This document shows positions 17,803 through 26,995 of a stretch of DNA of 64,000 nt, in pieces (the first letter of the stretch is position 1; each line of letters begins with the position of its first letter). Location: assembly GCF_037479095.1 (NCBI RefSeq), contig NZ_JBBGZW010000001.1, positions 2,232,001-2,296,000 of the forward strand. Reading direction: 5' to 3'. Source of the stretch: Pantoea nemavictus (GTDB lineage: Bacteria > Pseudomonadota > Gammaproteobacteria > Enterobacterales > Enterobacteriaceae). The notes beneath the pieces were generated by a model. The model saw only the letters and a program-made list of their open reading frames with translations, did not search any database and was not told where the DNA came from. Both the position numbers and the translations under genes were made by a program.

Positions 17803-19353
17803 ATGAAAAATCACTATGCGCTTGGCCTGCAACAGATTCAGCAGGAATTAAATACCCTGCAGACGCCAGGGTTTTATTGGATTACCAGCCAGCGTCAGGA
17901 GGATGCCCGGCTGTTGCTGCGTCAGGTCATTAGCCAGCAAGATGCCGCCACGCTTATCAGCGCAGATGAGAAGCCGCAGGCGCTGTTAACGCCCGATCCG
18001 ATTGGCGGTCCGGCGCGAATGCCATTATTTTCCCTGCCCGCCAATAAAACCAGCCTGCAGCAGTTTGAGAGCGATCTTTCCCGCGTGCTGAATAATCGCA
18101 GTGGCATCGTGCTGTTTTATAGTAATGCCGCCTTGTGGCGTAAATTATCGCAGGATGAGCTGACTATTTGGCTTAAGCGCATGCGTCGTTTGTTAAGTAA
18201 AAAACAAATCACGCTGTTAATGATCACCTCCGGTGCTTCAATAATTCACTTACGTAATCATCTGCAAGGTTATTTTCGCCAGCTTGATGGTCTCGCACAT
18301 TTAGAGTTTCAGCAGGACAGTTGGCAATATCGAATTAACTGGTGGTACGCCGCCGACAAATTACTGGCCGACCGCGCTATCCGTTTGAGTTATGTCGACA
18401 ATCAATTTATTGCCGTTAATGAAGCGGAACAAAATATTCCCTTAAGCCGCAACGATGAAAACCAATTTCTGGCGCAGGAAGGTGTGCTGGAAGGGGCGCC
18501 GCCGCTCTCGGTGCAGTGGCAGCTGTTTAGCGATAATGACCGCGTGTTTTCGCGTGCCCAGCAGGCGAACGCCGCCACGGTCATCTTTAGCCTGGTCCAT
18601 AACCAGGACATCAATACGCTAGCGAATATGGTCCATAGTTTGCGCCGATCGCGCGGCAGTGCGCTGAAGATTGTGGTGCGTGAAATCAGTACCACGCTGC
18701 GCTATAGCGATGAACGTTTGTTGCTGGCCTGCGGTGTGAATGCCATCGTGCCGAACGCCGCCAGTTTGTCGCGCTTTCTGACCACGCTGGAAGGTATTCA
18801 GGGACAGCAATTCTCACGACATGTGCCCGCTAATCTCAGCGCACTGATGCAGGCGCTGCAGCCGTTGCAGCAAAAAGGCTATCTGCCGCTCGAGGCGTTT
18901 TGTGCGGCGGTGCAGCAGCTAATGAGCAACACGCTGCTTCCCGAGAACGATAAAGGCTTGATGGTGGCATTGCGTCCGGTGCCGCAGCTGAAACCCGAGC
19001 AGATTCTGACGCTGTGCAAACCCCGGCGCTTCGGCGATTTGGTCACGCTGATTAACGATCGCATCTATCTGTTCCTCTCTTCATGCCGATTCAATGACCT
19101 GGATATTGCGCTGAAATCGATCTTCTCGCTGCCGCACGATGAGCTGTTTAGCAACCGCATGGTGTGGTTTGAAGACAATCAGATTTTATCGGAGGCGCAG
19201 AAAATTCGGCAGCTGACGCCGGTGGCGCTGCGCGATGTCACCGAGCAGCCGCTAGCCGTCGCGCCGGTCAGTGCCCCTGCAGCAGCCGCCGCGCGCGCCG
19301 CACAAACGCCGCAGCCGATCACGCTCAATCTTGATGGAGCAGAGCGCCGATGA
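17803..19353 (+). CDS. bcsE: c-di-GMP-binding cellulose regulator BcsE
   Basis: A 516-residue BcsE. The family has an inactive REC-like/NTPase-like N-terminal part and a degenerate GGDEF-like C-terminal domain (GIL domain) that binds c-di-GMP through an RxxD I-site. Here R409-F-G-D412 fits that site. In E. coli BcsE joins BcsRQ on the cytosolic side and is recruited by BcsF to boost cellulose output. The last 35 residues are an Ala/Pro-rich tail. The stop overlaps bcsF as ATGA. The DNA at the 5' end is somewhat AT-richer than the 3' end. Confidence 0.93.
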   Translation: MKNHYALGLQQIQQELNTLQTPGFYWITSQRQEDARLLLRQVISQQDAATLISADEKPQALLTPDPIGGPARMPLFSLPANKTSLQQFESDLSRVLNNRSGIVLFYSNAALWRKLSQDELTIWLKRMRRLLSKKQITLLMITSGASIIHLRNHLQGYFRQLDGLAHLEFQQDSWQYRINWWYAADKLLADRAIRLSYVDNQFIAVNEAEQNIPLSRNDENQFLAQEGVLEGAPPLSVQWQLFSDNDRVFSRAQQANAATVIFSLVHNQDINTLANMVHSLRRSRGSALKIVVREISTTLRYSDERLLLACGVNAIVPNAASLSRFLTTLEGIQGQQFSRHVPANLSALMQALQPLQQKGYLPLEAFCAAVQQLMSNTLLPENDKGLMVALRPVPQLKPEQILTLCKPRRFGDLVTLINDRIYLFLSSCRFNDLDIALKSIFSLPHDELFSNRMVWFEDNQILSEAQKIRQLTPVALRDVTEQPLAVAPVSAPAAAAARAAQTPQPITLNLDGAERR

Positions 19354-19538
19354 TGCTGATGGATTGGGTGCAGGTGGCGATCCTGCTGTTACTGATTTTA
19401 CTGTTGCTGAAATCACTGTTTGGGCGCGGAGTCGCGCGCCGCAGCATCAACCCGCTGATGCGATGGTTGCCCACCCGCGCGCTGAAATCAGAAGGCCAGT
19501 GGCAACGCAAAGCGAAGAAAACGGATAAACATGGATAA
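19350..19538 (+). CDS. bcsF: Membrane-anchor protein BcsF
   Basis: A 62-residue protein with one N-terminal Leu/Ile-rich membrane helix (about residues 5-22) and a basic cytoplasmic tail. E. coli BcsF (63 aa) has the same design and recruits BcsE to the inner membrane. It overlaps bcsE by 4 nt and bcsG by 8 nt, so the three are translationally coupled. Three Met codons lie near the start (residues 1, 2 and 4); the first gives the ATGA coupling and is preferred. Confidence 0.9.
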   Translation: MMLMDWVQVAILLLLILLLLKSLFGRGVARRSINPLMRWLPTRALKSEGQWQRKAKKTDKHG

Positions 19539-21147
19539 CAGATTGACGTGGCGCGGCCTTGGTGGCTGGAATTTTTACTTTCTGATCAAATTTGCCCTGC
19601 TGTGGTACGGCTATCTCAATTTCCACGCGCTGAGTAATCTGGCCTTTCTGGCATGGCTGCTGTTGCCGCTGCCGGGTTTGCGTCTGCATCGCCTGCGCCA
19701 GTGGATTTCGCTGCCGATTGGCGTGGCGCTCTTCTGGCACGATACCTGGCTGCCGGGACTCAATTCGATCATGAGTCAGGGAAGCCAGCTCGCCAGCTTT
19801 TCGCCAGGTTACCTGCTGGACCTGCTCAACCGCTTTATCAACTGGGAGATGATTGGCGCGGGCTTGGTACTGCTGGTGCTGTATCTGTTTATCGCGCAGT
19901 GGATTCGCGTCACCGTGCTGGTGACGCTGATGCTGATCTGGCTGAATGTGCTGACCATCGCCGGACCAGCAGTGAATTTACTGCCGAGCCGCGCGGCAAC
20001 GCCCACCGTGAAGCTCGAAAATGCGCCAGCGGCGAAAGCGCCGGATGGCCTCGATCAATCCGCGCCGCCGACCAGCGCCAATTTAACCGCATGGCTGAAC
20101 CGCTTTTACGAGAGTGAGCGCCAGCGTGCGACGCACTTCCCGGAAGCGCTACCTGCCGATTCGCAGCCGTTCGATATTCTGGTCATCAACATCTGCTCGC
20201 TGTCGTGGTCTGATTTGCAGGTGACGCAGCTACGCGATCATCCGCTGTGGCAGCACTTCGATATTCTGCTCAATAACTACAACTCGGCCACCGGCTACAG
20301 CGGCCCGGCGGGGATTCGTCTGCTGCGCGCCAGCTGCGGGCAAAGCTCGCACAGCGATCTGTATAAAGCCACCGATCAGCGCTGCTATCTGTTTGATAAT
20401 CTGGCGAAGCTGGGCTTTAAGCAGCAGCTGATGATGGATCACACCGGCGTGTTTGGTAACTATCTCAAAGAGCTGCGCGAAGAGGGCAATCTGCAGGCGC
20501 CATTGATGTCGCAGGCGGGTATAGCGCCAGAAGTGACCTCGTTTGACGGCTCGCCGGTGTTTAATGATGCGCAGCTGATGCAGCGCTGGCTCGACGATCG
20601 CAGTAAGAGCAGCGATGCGCGCAGCGCGACGTTCTATAACCTGATTCCGCTGCACGATGGCACGCGCGAACTGGGCAGCACGCGCAGCGCCGACTGGCAG
20701 CCGCGTGCCAAAGTGCTGTTCGACCAGCTCGATGCCTTCCTGGCTAATCTGGAGAAGTCCGGCCGTCGCGTGATGGTGCTGGTGGTGCCGGAACACGGCG
20801 CGGCGCTGCAGGGCGACAAAATGCAGATGTCGGGATTGCGTGATATCCCCAGCCCGGATATCACCCATGTGCCGGTTGGCATTAAGTTTGTCGGCATGAA
20901 GGCAGCGCATCAAGGCCAGCCACTCAGCGTTGAGACGCCAACCAGCCTGATGGCGATCTCTGAAATCGTGTCGCGCGTGGTGGATGGCCAGCTATTTAAC
21001 GCGCCGAACGTCAATATGTCGCTGCTGACCGATAATCTGCCGCAGACGCCGGTGGTGTCGGAGAACGATAATGCGGTGGTGATGATGTATCAGGGCAAGC
21101 CGTGGATCCGCCTGAACGGCGGCGATTGGGTGGCGTATCCGCAGTAG
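19531..21147 (+). CDS. bcsG: Cellulose phosphoethanolamine transferase BcsG
   Basis: A 538-residue enzyme. Four to five N-terminal membrane helices (to about 155) and a periplasmic alkaline-phosphatase-like domain transfer phosphoethanolamine from phosphatidylethanolamine to glucose units of cellulose. Cys222 (INICS) and the nucleophile Ser257 (GYSGPAG) lie 35 residues apart, the same spacing as Cys243 and Ser278 in E. coli BcsG. The C-terminal metal motif VVPEHGAAL is also present. pEtN-cellulose is therefore the predicted product of the second locus. It is the last gene of bcsEFG and is followed by a 559-bp gap containing the right-hand repeat element. Confidence 0.95.
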   Translation: MDNRLTWRGLGGWNFYFLIKFALLWYGYLNFHALSNLAFLAWLLLPLPGLRLHRLRQWISLPIGVALFWHDTWLPGLNSIMSQGSQLASFSPGYLLDLLNRFINWEMIGAGLVLLVLYLFIAQWIRVTVLVTLMLIWLNVLTIAGPAVNLLPSRAATPTVKLENAPAAKAPDGLDQSAPPTSANLTAWLNRFYESERQRATHFPEALPADSQPFDILVINICSLSWSDLQVTQLRDHPLWQHFDILLNNYNSATGYSGPAGIRLLRASCGQSSHSDLYKATDQRCYLFDNLAKLGFKQQLMMDHTGVFGNYLKELREEGNLQAPLMSQAGIAPEVTSFDGSPVFNDAQLMQRWLDDRSKSSDARSATFYNLIPLHDGTRELGSTRSADWQPRAKVLFDQLDAFLANLEKSGRRVMVLVVPEHGAALQGDKMQMSGLRDIPSPDITHVPVGIKFVGMKAAHQGQPLSVETPTSLMAISEIVSRVVDGQLFNAPNVNMSLLTDNLPQTPVVSENDNAVVMMYQGKPWIRLNGGDWVAYPQ

Positions 21148-21167
21148 TTCGGCGCGGGCATTAGTGA

Positions 21168-21535
21168 GGTCGCCATGAATGGCGTAATGCTCGTCAGTTA
21201 AGCAGCGTACTGGCATCGCAGGGGTTCCGCCCGCTAAGCGTATGGCAGTTTCAGAATGTGTGAAGCAGGCGGCCGGGCTAAGGTCCGAAGGCGCGGACCT
21301 TAGCAATCCGCGCCTGCGCCGTCCTCGCTGTTCCCTCGCTTATCACTCCGGCCTGACAGACCGCGCGGATTCGCCATCCCTGGCTCATGCCGCGCTTTCG
21401 CCGACGTCGTATCGGCTCATCCTGGCCGTCACTCTGCGCTCGGTCGCCGCACGGCATCGCTGAAACTGCCTCAGCCGATGGCGAACGAAAGTCGCTCAGC
21501 GCTTAACTGATCGGCATTACGCCATGAATGGCGAC
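21168..21535. repeat. Composite intergenic repeat element, right copy
   Basis: A 368-bp element fills most of the gap between bcsG and pdeK. Its two ends are imperfect inverted repeats of about 35 bp (21170-21205 against 21499-21535), each with a GTCGCCATgAATGGCG core. An inner pair GGCAGTTTCAG / CTGAAACTGCC (21244, 21459) lies inside. A perfect 10-bp stem-loop sits at 21278-21303. The end at 21443-21535 is the inverted counterpart of 8194-8287. No coding sequence or transposase is evident. The structure suggests a non-autonomous palindromic element, present at least twice in this window. Confidence 0.75.
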
Positions 21536-21709
21536 CCTTCAAGATGGGCATTCATTTGCAATAACACCTGCCTAATTCCGAATCACTTCATAAATAACCC
21601 AACTTGCTTACTTTTCGCCGATATCCCGGCGAAAAAAACGCATGAACTGGGATATACTCGCTGCGAATTTCATCTCATGACTCGCCTTTGATGGCCTGGA
21701 GAAGTTTTG

Positions 21710-23722
21710 TTGCGCGTCAGTCGTTCTCTAACGATAAAGCAGATGGCGACGGTTTCCGCCGTGGCGATGGTGACCATCTGCATTTTTATTGTCATCCAGC
21801 TCTTTCACTTTGTGCAGCAGCGCAGGATTGACTACGCCCAACAAATGGAAAATGTGGCGCATACCGTGCGTCAGCCGCTCTCAGATGCCGTGTTGAAAGC
21901 CGATATTCCCCAGGCCGAGCGCATTCTTAATACTTTGAAACCCGCCGGTATTTTATCGCGCGCTGATGTGGTGCTGCCGAACGCGTTCCAGGCGCTGCAC
22001 GCCGATTTCGCGCCGGAAAAACCGGTGCCGCGCTGGGTGGCGCGCCTGTTTGAGCTGCCGGTGCAAATCACGCTGCCGCTCTATTCGGTTGAGCGCTCTG
22101 GCTTGCCAAAGCCGATTGCGTATCTGGTGCTGCAGGCCGATTCGTCGCGCGTCTATCAGTTCCTGCTCAGCACGTTATCCACCATGATCACCACCTATCT
22201 GCTGCTGGCGCTGATCCTTTCGATCTCCATCAGCTGGTGCATCAACCGCTTGATTGTGCATCCGCTGCGCGATATCTCGCGTGATTTGCAGGAGCTGCCG
22301 CCGCAGGCGATTTTGACGCACAAAATGACGCTGCCGCATAACCATCGCGATGATGAAATCGGCATGCTGATTCGCAGCTACAATCGCAATCAGCAGGTGC
22401 TGGAGTCGATTCACGACGAAATGAGCCGTATGACTACCCATTTCGCCGTGACGGATCTGCCTAATCGCGCGCTGTTCCTTGCGCTGCTCGAACAACACAT
22501 GAGCCATCAACGTAACCGCCAGGCGTGGGGACTGATGGTGATTCGTATCGAGACGCTGCAGGAAGCCAACGGCGTTTTGAGCGATGAGCAGCGCGATACG
22601 CTGATGTTGACGCTAGTGGAGAAGATTCGCAGCACCGTGGACGATCACGTGCTGCTGGCGCAAACCGGGCCGAGCGACTTCGCCTTGCTGATGAAGCGCG
22701 CGCACAATCCGTTCCGCGCCATGCGCCTGGCGCGCAATCTGATGATTCGCATCAATCAGCCGGTGAACCTGCAACAGCTGCAGCTGCGGCCTAATGCCAG
22801 CATTGGTCTGGCGCTGCACGAAGAGAACAGCATTTCGGCCAGCGAGCAGCTGGATCGCGCTACATCGGCGATGATGTCGGCGCGCCATCAAGGCAAAAAC
22901 CAGATTCTGTTCTTCGACCCGGCACTCACCGAGCGCGCGCAAAAGCGCTTAACGCAGGAACATGACATTCTGCAAGGTTTGCAGGAGGATCAGTTCTCCC
23001 TCTATCTGCAGCCGCAAATCAATATGGAAACCGGTGAATTGGCCGGTGCCGAAGCGCTGCTGCGCATGCGCATGCCGGATGGCAGCTATGGCTTATCGGA
23101 AGAGTTTATTGCCAGCGCTGAAGAGATTGGCGTGATTTCGGCGATTGGTCGCTGGGTGTTTGAAGAGGCCTGCCGCATTCTTGCCGGCTGGCAGAAGCAG
23201 GGCATTAACATCCCGCTCAGCGTTAACATCTCGGCGGTGCAGCTGCGCGATGCCAGCATGGTGAGTCATTTGCAGGGCTTACTGGAGCGCCATCGCATTG
23301 CGCCGGGCAACTTCGTGCTGGAAATTACCGAAACCGCACAGATTGGTGATGCCGAACAGGCGATTGCGCTGCTGCGCTCACTGCAACAAACCGGCGTGGC
23401 CGTCGCGCTTGATGATTTCGGCATGGGTTACTCCAATCTTAACTACCTGCATCAGTTTAAAGCGCTGCCGGTGAACAAGCTGAAAATGGATCGCAGCTTC
23501 GTCGCGGCACTGCCCGATGATGACACCATGGTACGCATCGTGGCGGCGATTGCCGACATCATTCACCTTGATGTGATCGCTGAAGGTGTGGAAACCGCCG
23601 AACAGCGTGACTGGCTGCTGGCGCGCGGAATTACTATAGGGCAGGGCTACTTATATGCTGAAGCGCTGCCGCTCAACGTCTTTAATCAACGCTGGCTCCA
23701 GACCCCGCAACTCCCTGAATAA
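21710..23722 (+). CDS. pdeK: c-di-GMP phosphodiesterase PdeK/HmsP-type (degenerate GGDEF, intact EAL)
   Basis: A 670-residue inner-membrane protein: two membrane helices (about 12-36 and 155-180) flank a periplasmic sensor, followed by HAMP-like, degenerate GGDEF and EAL domains. The GGDEF signature is replaced by GPSDF (320-324), so cyclase activity is not expected. The EAL motif is intact at E448-A449-L450, with NISAVQLRD and DDFGMGYSN, so it should hydrolyse c-di-GMP. The orthologous E. coli protein is YhjK, and the Yersinia relative is HmsP. Translation probably begins at TTG 21710 (MRVSRSLTIKQMA, matching E. coli); TTG 21707 is also in frame. GGAG lies 8 bases upstream of 21710. It sits beside bcs as in E. 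coli. Confidence 0.92.
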   Translation: MRVSRSLTIKQMATVSAVAMVTICIFIVIQLFHFVQQRRIDYAQQMENVAHTVRQPLSDAVLKADIPQAERILNTLKPAGILSRADVVLPNAFQALHADFAPEKPVPRWVARLFELPVQITLPLYSVERSGLPKPIAYLVLQADSSRVYQFLLSTLSTMITTYLLLALILSISISWCINRLIVHPLRDISRDLQELPPQAILTHKMTLPHNHRDDEIGMLIRSYNRNQQVLESIHDEMSRMTTHFAVTDLPNRALFLALLEQHMSHQRNRQAWGLMVIRIETLQEANGVLSDEQRDTLMLTLVEKIRSTVDDHVLLAQTGPSDFALLMKRAHNPFRAMRLARNLMIRINQPVNLQQLQLRPNASIGLALHEENSISASEQLDRATSAMMSARHQGKNQILFFDPALTERAQKRLTQEHDILQGLQEDQFSLYLQPQINMETGELAGAEALLRMRMPDGSYGLSEEFIASAEEIGVISAIGRWVFEEACRILAGWQKQGINIPLSVNISAVQLRDASMVSHLQGLLERHRIAPGNFVLEITETAQIGDAEQAIALLRSLQQTGVAVALDDFGMGYSNLNYLHQFKALPVNKLKMDRSFVAALPDDDTMVRIVAAIADIIHLDVIAEGVETAEQRDWLLARGITIGQGYLYAEALPLNVFNQRWLQTPQLPE

Positions 23723-23951
23723 TCACCTTGGTTATTGATTTTCCTTATAAAATTACAGCGAAGCGCTAAGCTGAAGCGTTTCAGTTCATAGTTAGAGTTT
23801 TGTAACTTTTGTAAGGAATGTTAGGGGATATTAATCTTGTTAACAGGGTGTTATTTTCCTCGCCATCGGTAAGGTTTTACGCTTCTGGCGGCTTGCCGCA
23901 TGCGTTACTCCACAACAATGGCGGTGCAAACCGTCTTACTGGACACCTGTT

Positions 23952-25232
23952 ATGAAAATCTTAAAAAGCCTCTACTTGCAGGTCATAGTTGCCATTGGCA
24001 TCGGCGTCCTGTTGGGCCACTTCTATCCTGAGTTAGGCGCACAAATGAAGCCGCTCGGAGATGGTTTCGTTAAGCTGATCAAGATGATCATCGCCCCCGT
24101 TATTTTCTGTACGGTGGTGACCGGTATTGCCGGCATGGAGAGCATGAAAGCCGTTGGACGTACTGGCGCGGTCGCGCTGCTGTACTTTGAAGTGGTCAGC
24201 ACCATCGCGCTGATCATCGGTTTGGTGGTGGTCAACGTGGTGCAGCCGGGTGCGGGCATGAACGTTGATCCGGCCACGCTGGATGCCAAAGCGGTCGCGG
24301 TTTACGCCCAGCAGGCGGAGCAGCAGGGCATTGTCGCCTTCTTACTGGATGTGATCCCGAATAGCGTGGTCGGCGCCTTCGCCAGCGGCAACATTCTGCA
24401 GGTATTGCTGTTCGCTATTCTGTTCGGCTTTGCGCTGCATCGTCTGGGCAGCGCCGGCACGGTGATGTTTAACGTTATCGAAAGCTTCTCGAAAGTGATC
24501 TTCGGCGTTATCAACATGATTATGCGTCTCGCGCCAATCGGAGCCTTTGGTGCCATGGCCTTTACCATCGGGAAATATGGTGTGGGATCGTTGGTGCAGT
24601 TGGGCCAGCTGATCATCTGCTTCTATATCACCTGCGTGCTTTTCGTGGTGGTGGTGCTGGGGCTGATTGCCCGCTTCGCCGGCTTCAACATCTTTAAATT
24701 TGTCGCCTACATCAAAGAAGAGCTGCTGATCGTACTCGGCACGTCGTCTTCCGAGTCTGCGCTGCCGCGTATGCTGGATAAGATGGAGAGGCTGGGATGT
24801 AAGAAATCGGTGGTGGGCTTGGTTATCCCTACGGGTTACTCCTTCAACCTTGATGGCACCTCGATTTATCTCACCATGGCGGCGGTGTTTATTGCGCAGG
24901 CGACCAATGCGCATATGGATGTGTTCCATCAAATCACGCTGTTAGTGGTGCTGCTGCTCTCCTCTAAAGGCGCAGCGGGTGTCACCGGCAGTGGCTTTAT
25001 CGTGCTGGCGGCAACCTTGTCGGCAGTGGGACATCTGCCGGTAGCCGGTTTGGCGCTGATTCTGGGTATCGACCGCTTTATGTCGGAAGCGCGTGCGCTG
25101 ACCAATTTGGTCGGTAACGGCGTGGCGACCATTGTGGTAGCCAAGTGGGTTGGCCAGCTGGATGAGAAGCAAATGAACGCGGCGCTTTCTTCAGCGAAAA
25201 AGGTGAAAAACGCATCAGAAACCGCTGCGTAA
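23952..25232 (+). CDS. dctA: C4-dicarboxylate:cation symporter DctA
   Basis: A 426-residue member of the dicarboxylate/amino acid:cation symporter (DAACS) family, close to E. coli DctA (428 aa). It imports succinate, fumarate, malate and aspartate aerobically across the inner membrane. Eight or so membrane helices are visible. The two hairpin/substrate regions carry [12 protein letters not shown] (about 262-273) and [12 protein letters not shown], and the C-terminal binding segment ends in [20 protein letters not shown]. Regulation in E. coli is by CRP and DcuSR; no clear CRP site was seen in the 229-bp upstream gap. The order pdeK-dctA-yhjJ-kdgK-pdeH-yhjG matches E. coli. Confidence 0.97.
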   Translation: MKILKSLYLQVIVAIGIGVLLGHFYPELGAQMKPLGDGFVKLIKMIIAPVIFCTVVTGIAGMESMKAVGRTGAVALLYFEVVSTIALIIGLVVVNVVQPGAGMNVDPATLDAKAVAVYAQQAEQQGIVAFLLDVIPNSVVGAFASGNILQVLLFAILFGFALHRLGSAGTVMFNVIESFSKVIFGVINMIMRLAPIGAFGAMAFTIGKYGVGSLVQLGQLIICFYITCVLFVVVVLGLIARFAGFNIFKFVAYIKEELLIVLGTSSSESALPRMLDKMERLGCKKSVVGLVIPTGYSFNLDGTSIYLTMAAVFIAQATNAHMDVFHQITLLVVLLLSSKGAAGVTGSGFIVLAATLSAVGHLPVAGLALILGIDRFMSEARALTNLVGNGVATIVVAKWVGQLDEKQMNAALSSAKKVKNASETAA

Positions 25233-25260
25233 AAGGCTATTTGCGTTAATTTGCCGAGAA

Positions 25261-25293
25261 ATGCCCGCTGTCGCTTGCCCTGACAGCGGGCAT
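25261..25293 (+). terminator. Probable terminator after dctA
   Basis: A perfect 12-bp stem (25261-25272 pairing with 25282-25293) with a 9-base loop lies 28 bases after the dctA stop. Only a short T run follows, so termination may be incomplete or partly Rho-assisted. Confidence 0.65.
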
Positions 25294-25477
25294 TTGCATA
25301 ATAAACCCCATTGATTTTTTTCCCGATTTTTTGCCTCGTTGCGCGACATCCTGACCTTCTCGTGGTCAAAGAGTCTGTTATTAAATAAACGTGGCGGCAA
25401 ACTGCCGCACCGGTCACCCCAGATGTGGCCGAACATGCCGCGCTAACGAGCGTTGATCTGTTTGAGTAGGGGTTCAC

Positions 25478-26986
25478 ATGCAGGGCACCAGAATTCGGCT
25501 TTTGGTTGGCGGATTGCTACTGGCAGCATCCGGTTTTGGCGTGCAAGCCGAGACGCTCCAACCCGATCCCGCCTGGCAGGAAGGTAAACTGGACAATGGT
25601 TTTAGCTGGCAGCTGCTAACCACACCGCAACGTCCCAGCGATCGCATTGAACTGCGCCTGATTGTTAACACCGGTTCACTGGTGGAGAGCGCACAACAAA
25701 CCGGCTACAGCCATCTTTTATCGCGTTTGGCGATGGTGCATAACGCCACGCTGGACACCAATCAGCAACGCGCGCTATGGCAACAGGCCATGGATCCGCA
25801 ACGTCCGCTGCCGCCTGCCATCTCTTCGTACGATTACACCCAATACAATCTCAGCTTGCCAAACAACCGTCCGGATCTGTTGAAAGAAGCACTCAACTGG
25901 CTGGCGGCAACCGCCGGTAAAATGACGATTAATGAGCAAGTGGTGTCAACCGCGCTGACGGCGACCGATCCGATCGCGACCTGGCCCACGAATACTCAGG
26001 ATGTGTGGTGGCGCTATCGCCTGAAAGGTTCGGCGATGCTGGCGCACGATCCCGGCGAGCAGCCGCGCGCGCCGGTGGATATCGCCCAGCTCAACAGTTT
26101 CTATCAGCAGTGGTATACGCCCGATGGCATGACGCTGTATGTGGTCGGCAATGTTGACAGCCGCAGCATGGCGGAGCAGATCAATAAAGCCTTCTCGCCG
26201 CTGAAAGGCAAGCGCGTGGCGCCTGCTGCGTTACCGACGCTCTCACCGCTGCCGCATCAGCCGGTTAATCTGGTGAATGGCGGGATGAGTCAGGATCGCC
26301 TGTCGCTGGTATGGGATACGGCGTGGCAACCCATCCGTGATTCGCAGAATTTGCAGCGCTACTGGCAGAGCGATTTGGCGCGTGAAGCGCTGTTCTGGCA
26401 CGTGCAGCGCGCTCTGGCGGACAGCAAAGCGCAAAGCGTACAGGTTGGCTTTGACTGCCGTGTGCTGTATCAGCGTGCGCAGTGCTCGATCAACATGGAC
26501 AGCCCGAATGCCTCGTTGCCACAGAATATGAATCAGGTGGCGAAAGAGCTGGCGGCGGTGCGTGATAAAGGATTGCCGCAGGAGGAGTTTGATGCGCTGA
26601 TGGCGCAAAAGCTGCTGGAGCTCAACAAGCTGTTCGCCACTTACGCACGCACCGATACCGATATTCTGATGGGACAGCGTCTGCGCTCGCAGCAAAATGC
26701 GGTGGTGGATATTGCGCCAGAGCAGTATCAGAAACTGCGCCAGACGTTCCTCAGCGAAATGACGCGTGACCAGTTAAATCAGGAACTGCGCCAGCAACTG
26801 TCGCAGGAGCTGACCATGGTACTGATTCAGCCACAGGGTGAAGCCGAGACCAATGTGAAGATGCTGCAGGAAAGCTGGGATAAAGTGATGAAGCTGCCAG
26901 ATGCGCCAGCGGCACCCGCTAGCCCGGAAGAAGTAAAACCAGACAACAGCGCCGGCGCGTCGGAACAATCTCCACCTTCCTCGTGA
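25478..26986 (+). CDS. yhjJ: YhjJ, periplasmic M16-peptidase-like protein without the zinc motif
   Basis: A 502-residue secreted protein (signal peptide about 1-24, ending VQA) with two M16/pitrilysin-type domains. E. coli YhjJ (498 aa) is its positional and sequence counterpart. The place where M16 enzymes have HxxEH reads GYSHLLSRL, so the zinc-binding Glu and second His are missing. It is probably not a metalloprotease. The C-terminal tail is Pro/Ala/Glu-rich. Its real role is unknown; a partner or scaffold role like that of non-catalytic M16 subunits is possible. It stands alone between the dctA terminator and a strong palindrome. Confidence 0.85.
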   Translation: MQGTRIRLLVGGLLLAASGFGVQAETLQPDPAWQEGKLDNGFSWQLLTTPQRPSDRIELRLIVNTGSLVESAQQTGYSHLLSRLAMVHNATLDTNQQRALWQQAMDPQRPLPPAISSYDYTQYNLSLPNNRPDLLKEALNWLAATAGKMTINEQVVSTALTATDPIATWPTNTQDVWWRYRLKGSAMLAHDPGEQPRAPVDIAQLNSFYQQWYTPDGMTLYVVGNVDSRSMAEQINKAFSPLKGKRVAPAALPTLSPLPHQPVNLVNGGMSQDRLSLVWDTAWQPIRDSQNLQRYWQSDLAREALFWHVQRALADSKAQSVQVGFDCRVLYQRAQCSINMDSPNASLPQNMNQVAKELAAVRDKGLPQEEFDALMAQKLLELNKLFATYARTDTDILMGQRLRSQQNAVVDIAPEQYQKLRQTFLSEMTRDQLNQELRQQLSQELTMVLIQPQGEAETNVKMLQESWDKVMKLPDAPAAPASPEEVKPDNSAGASEQSPPSS

Positions 26987-26995
26987 CATCCCCAA

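Noticed and set aside
21242..21463. 73-codon open frame after bcsG
   Set aside because: It lies entirely inside the right-hand repeat element, with no ribosome site and no recognisable protein.
21616..21642. Hairpin TTCGCCG...CGGCGAA before pdeK as an intrinsic terminator
   Set aside because: On the plus strand it is followed by A and not T; on the minus strand there is no T tract after it either. TATACT just downstream suggests a promoter area instead, but no -35 was found.
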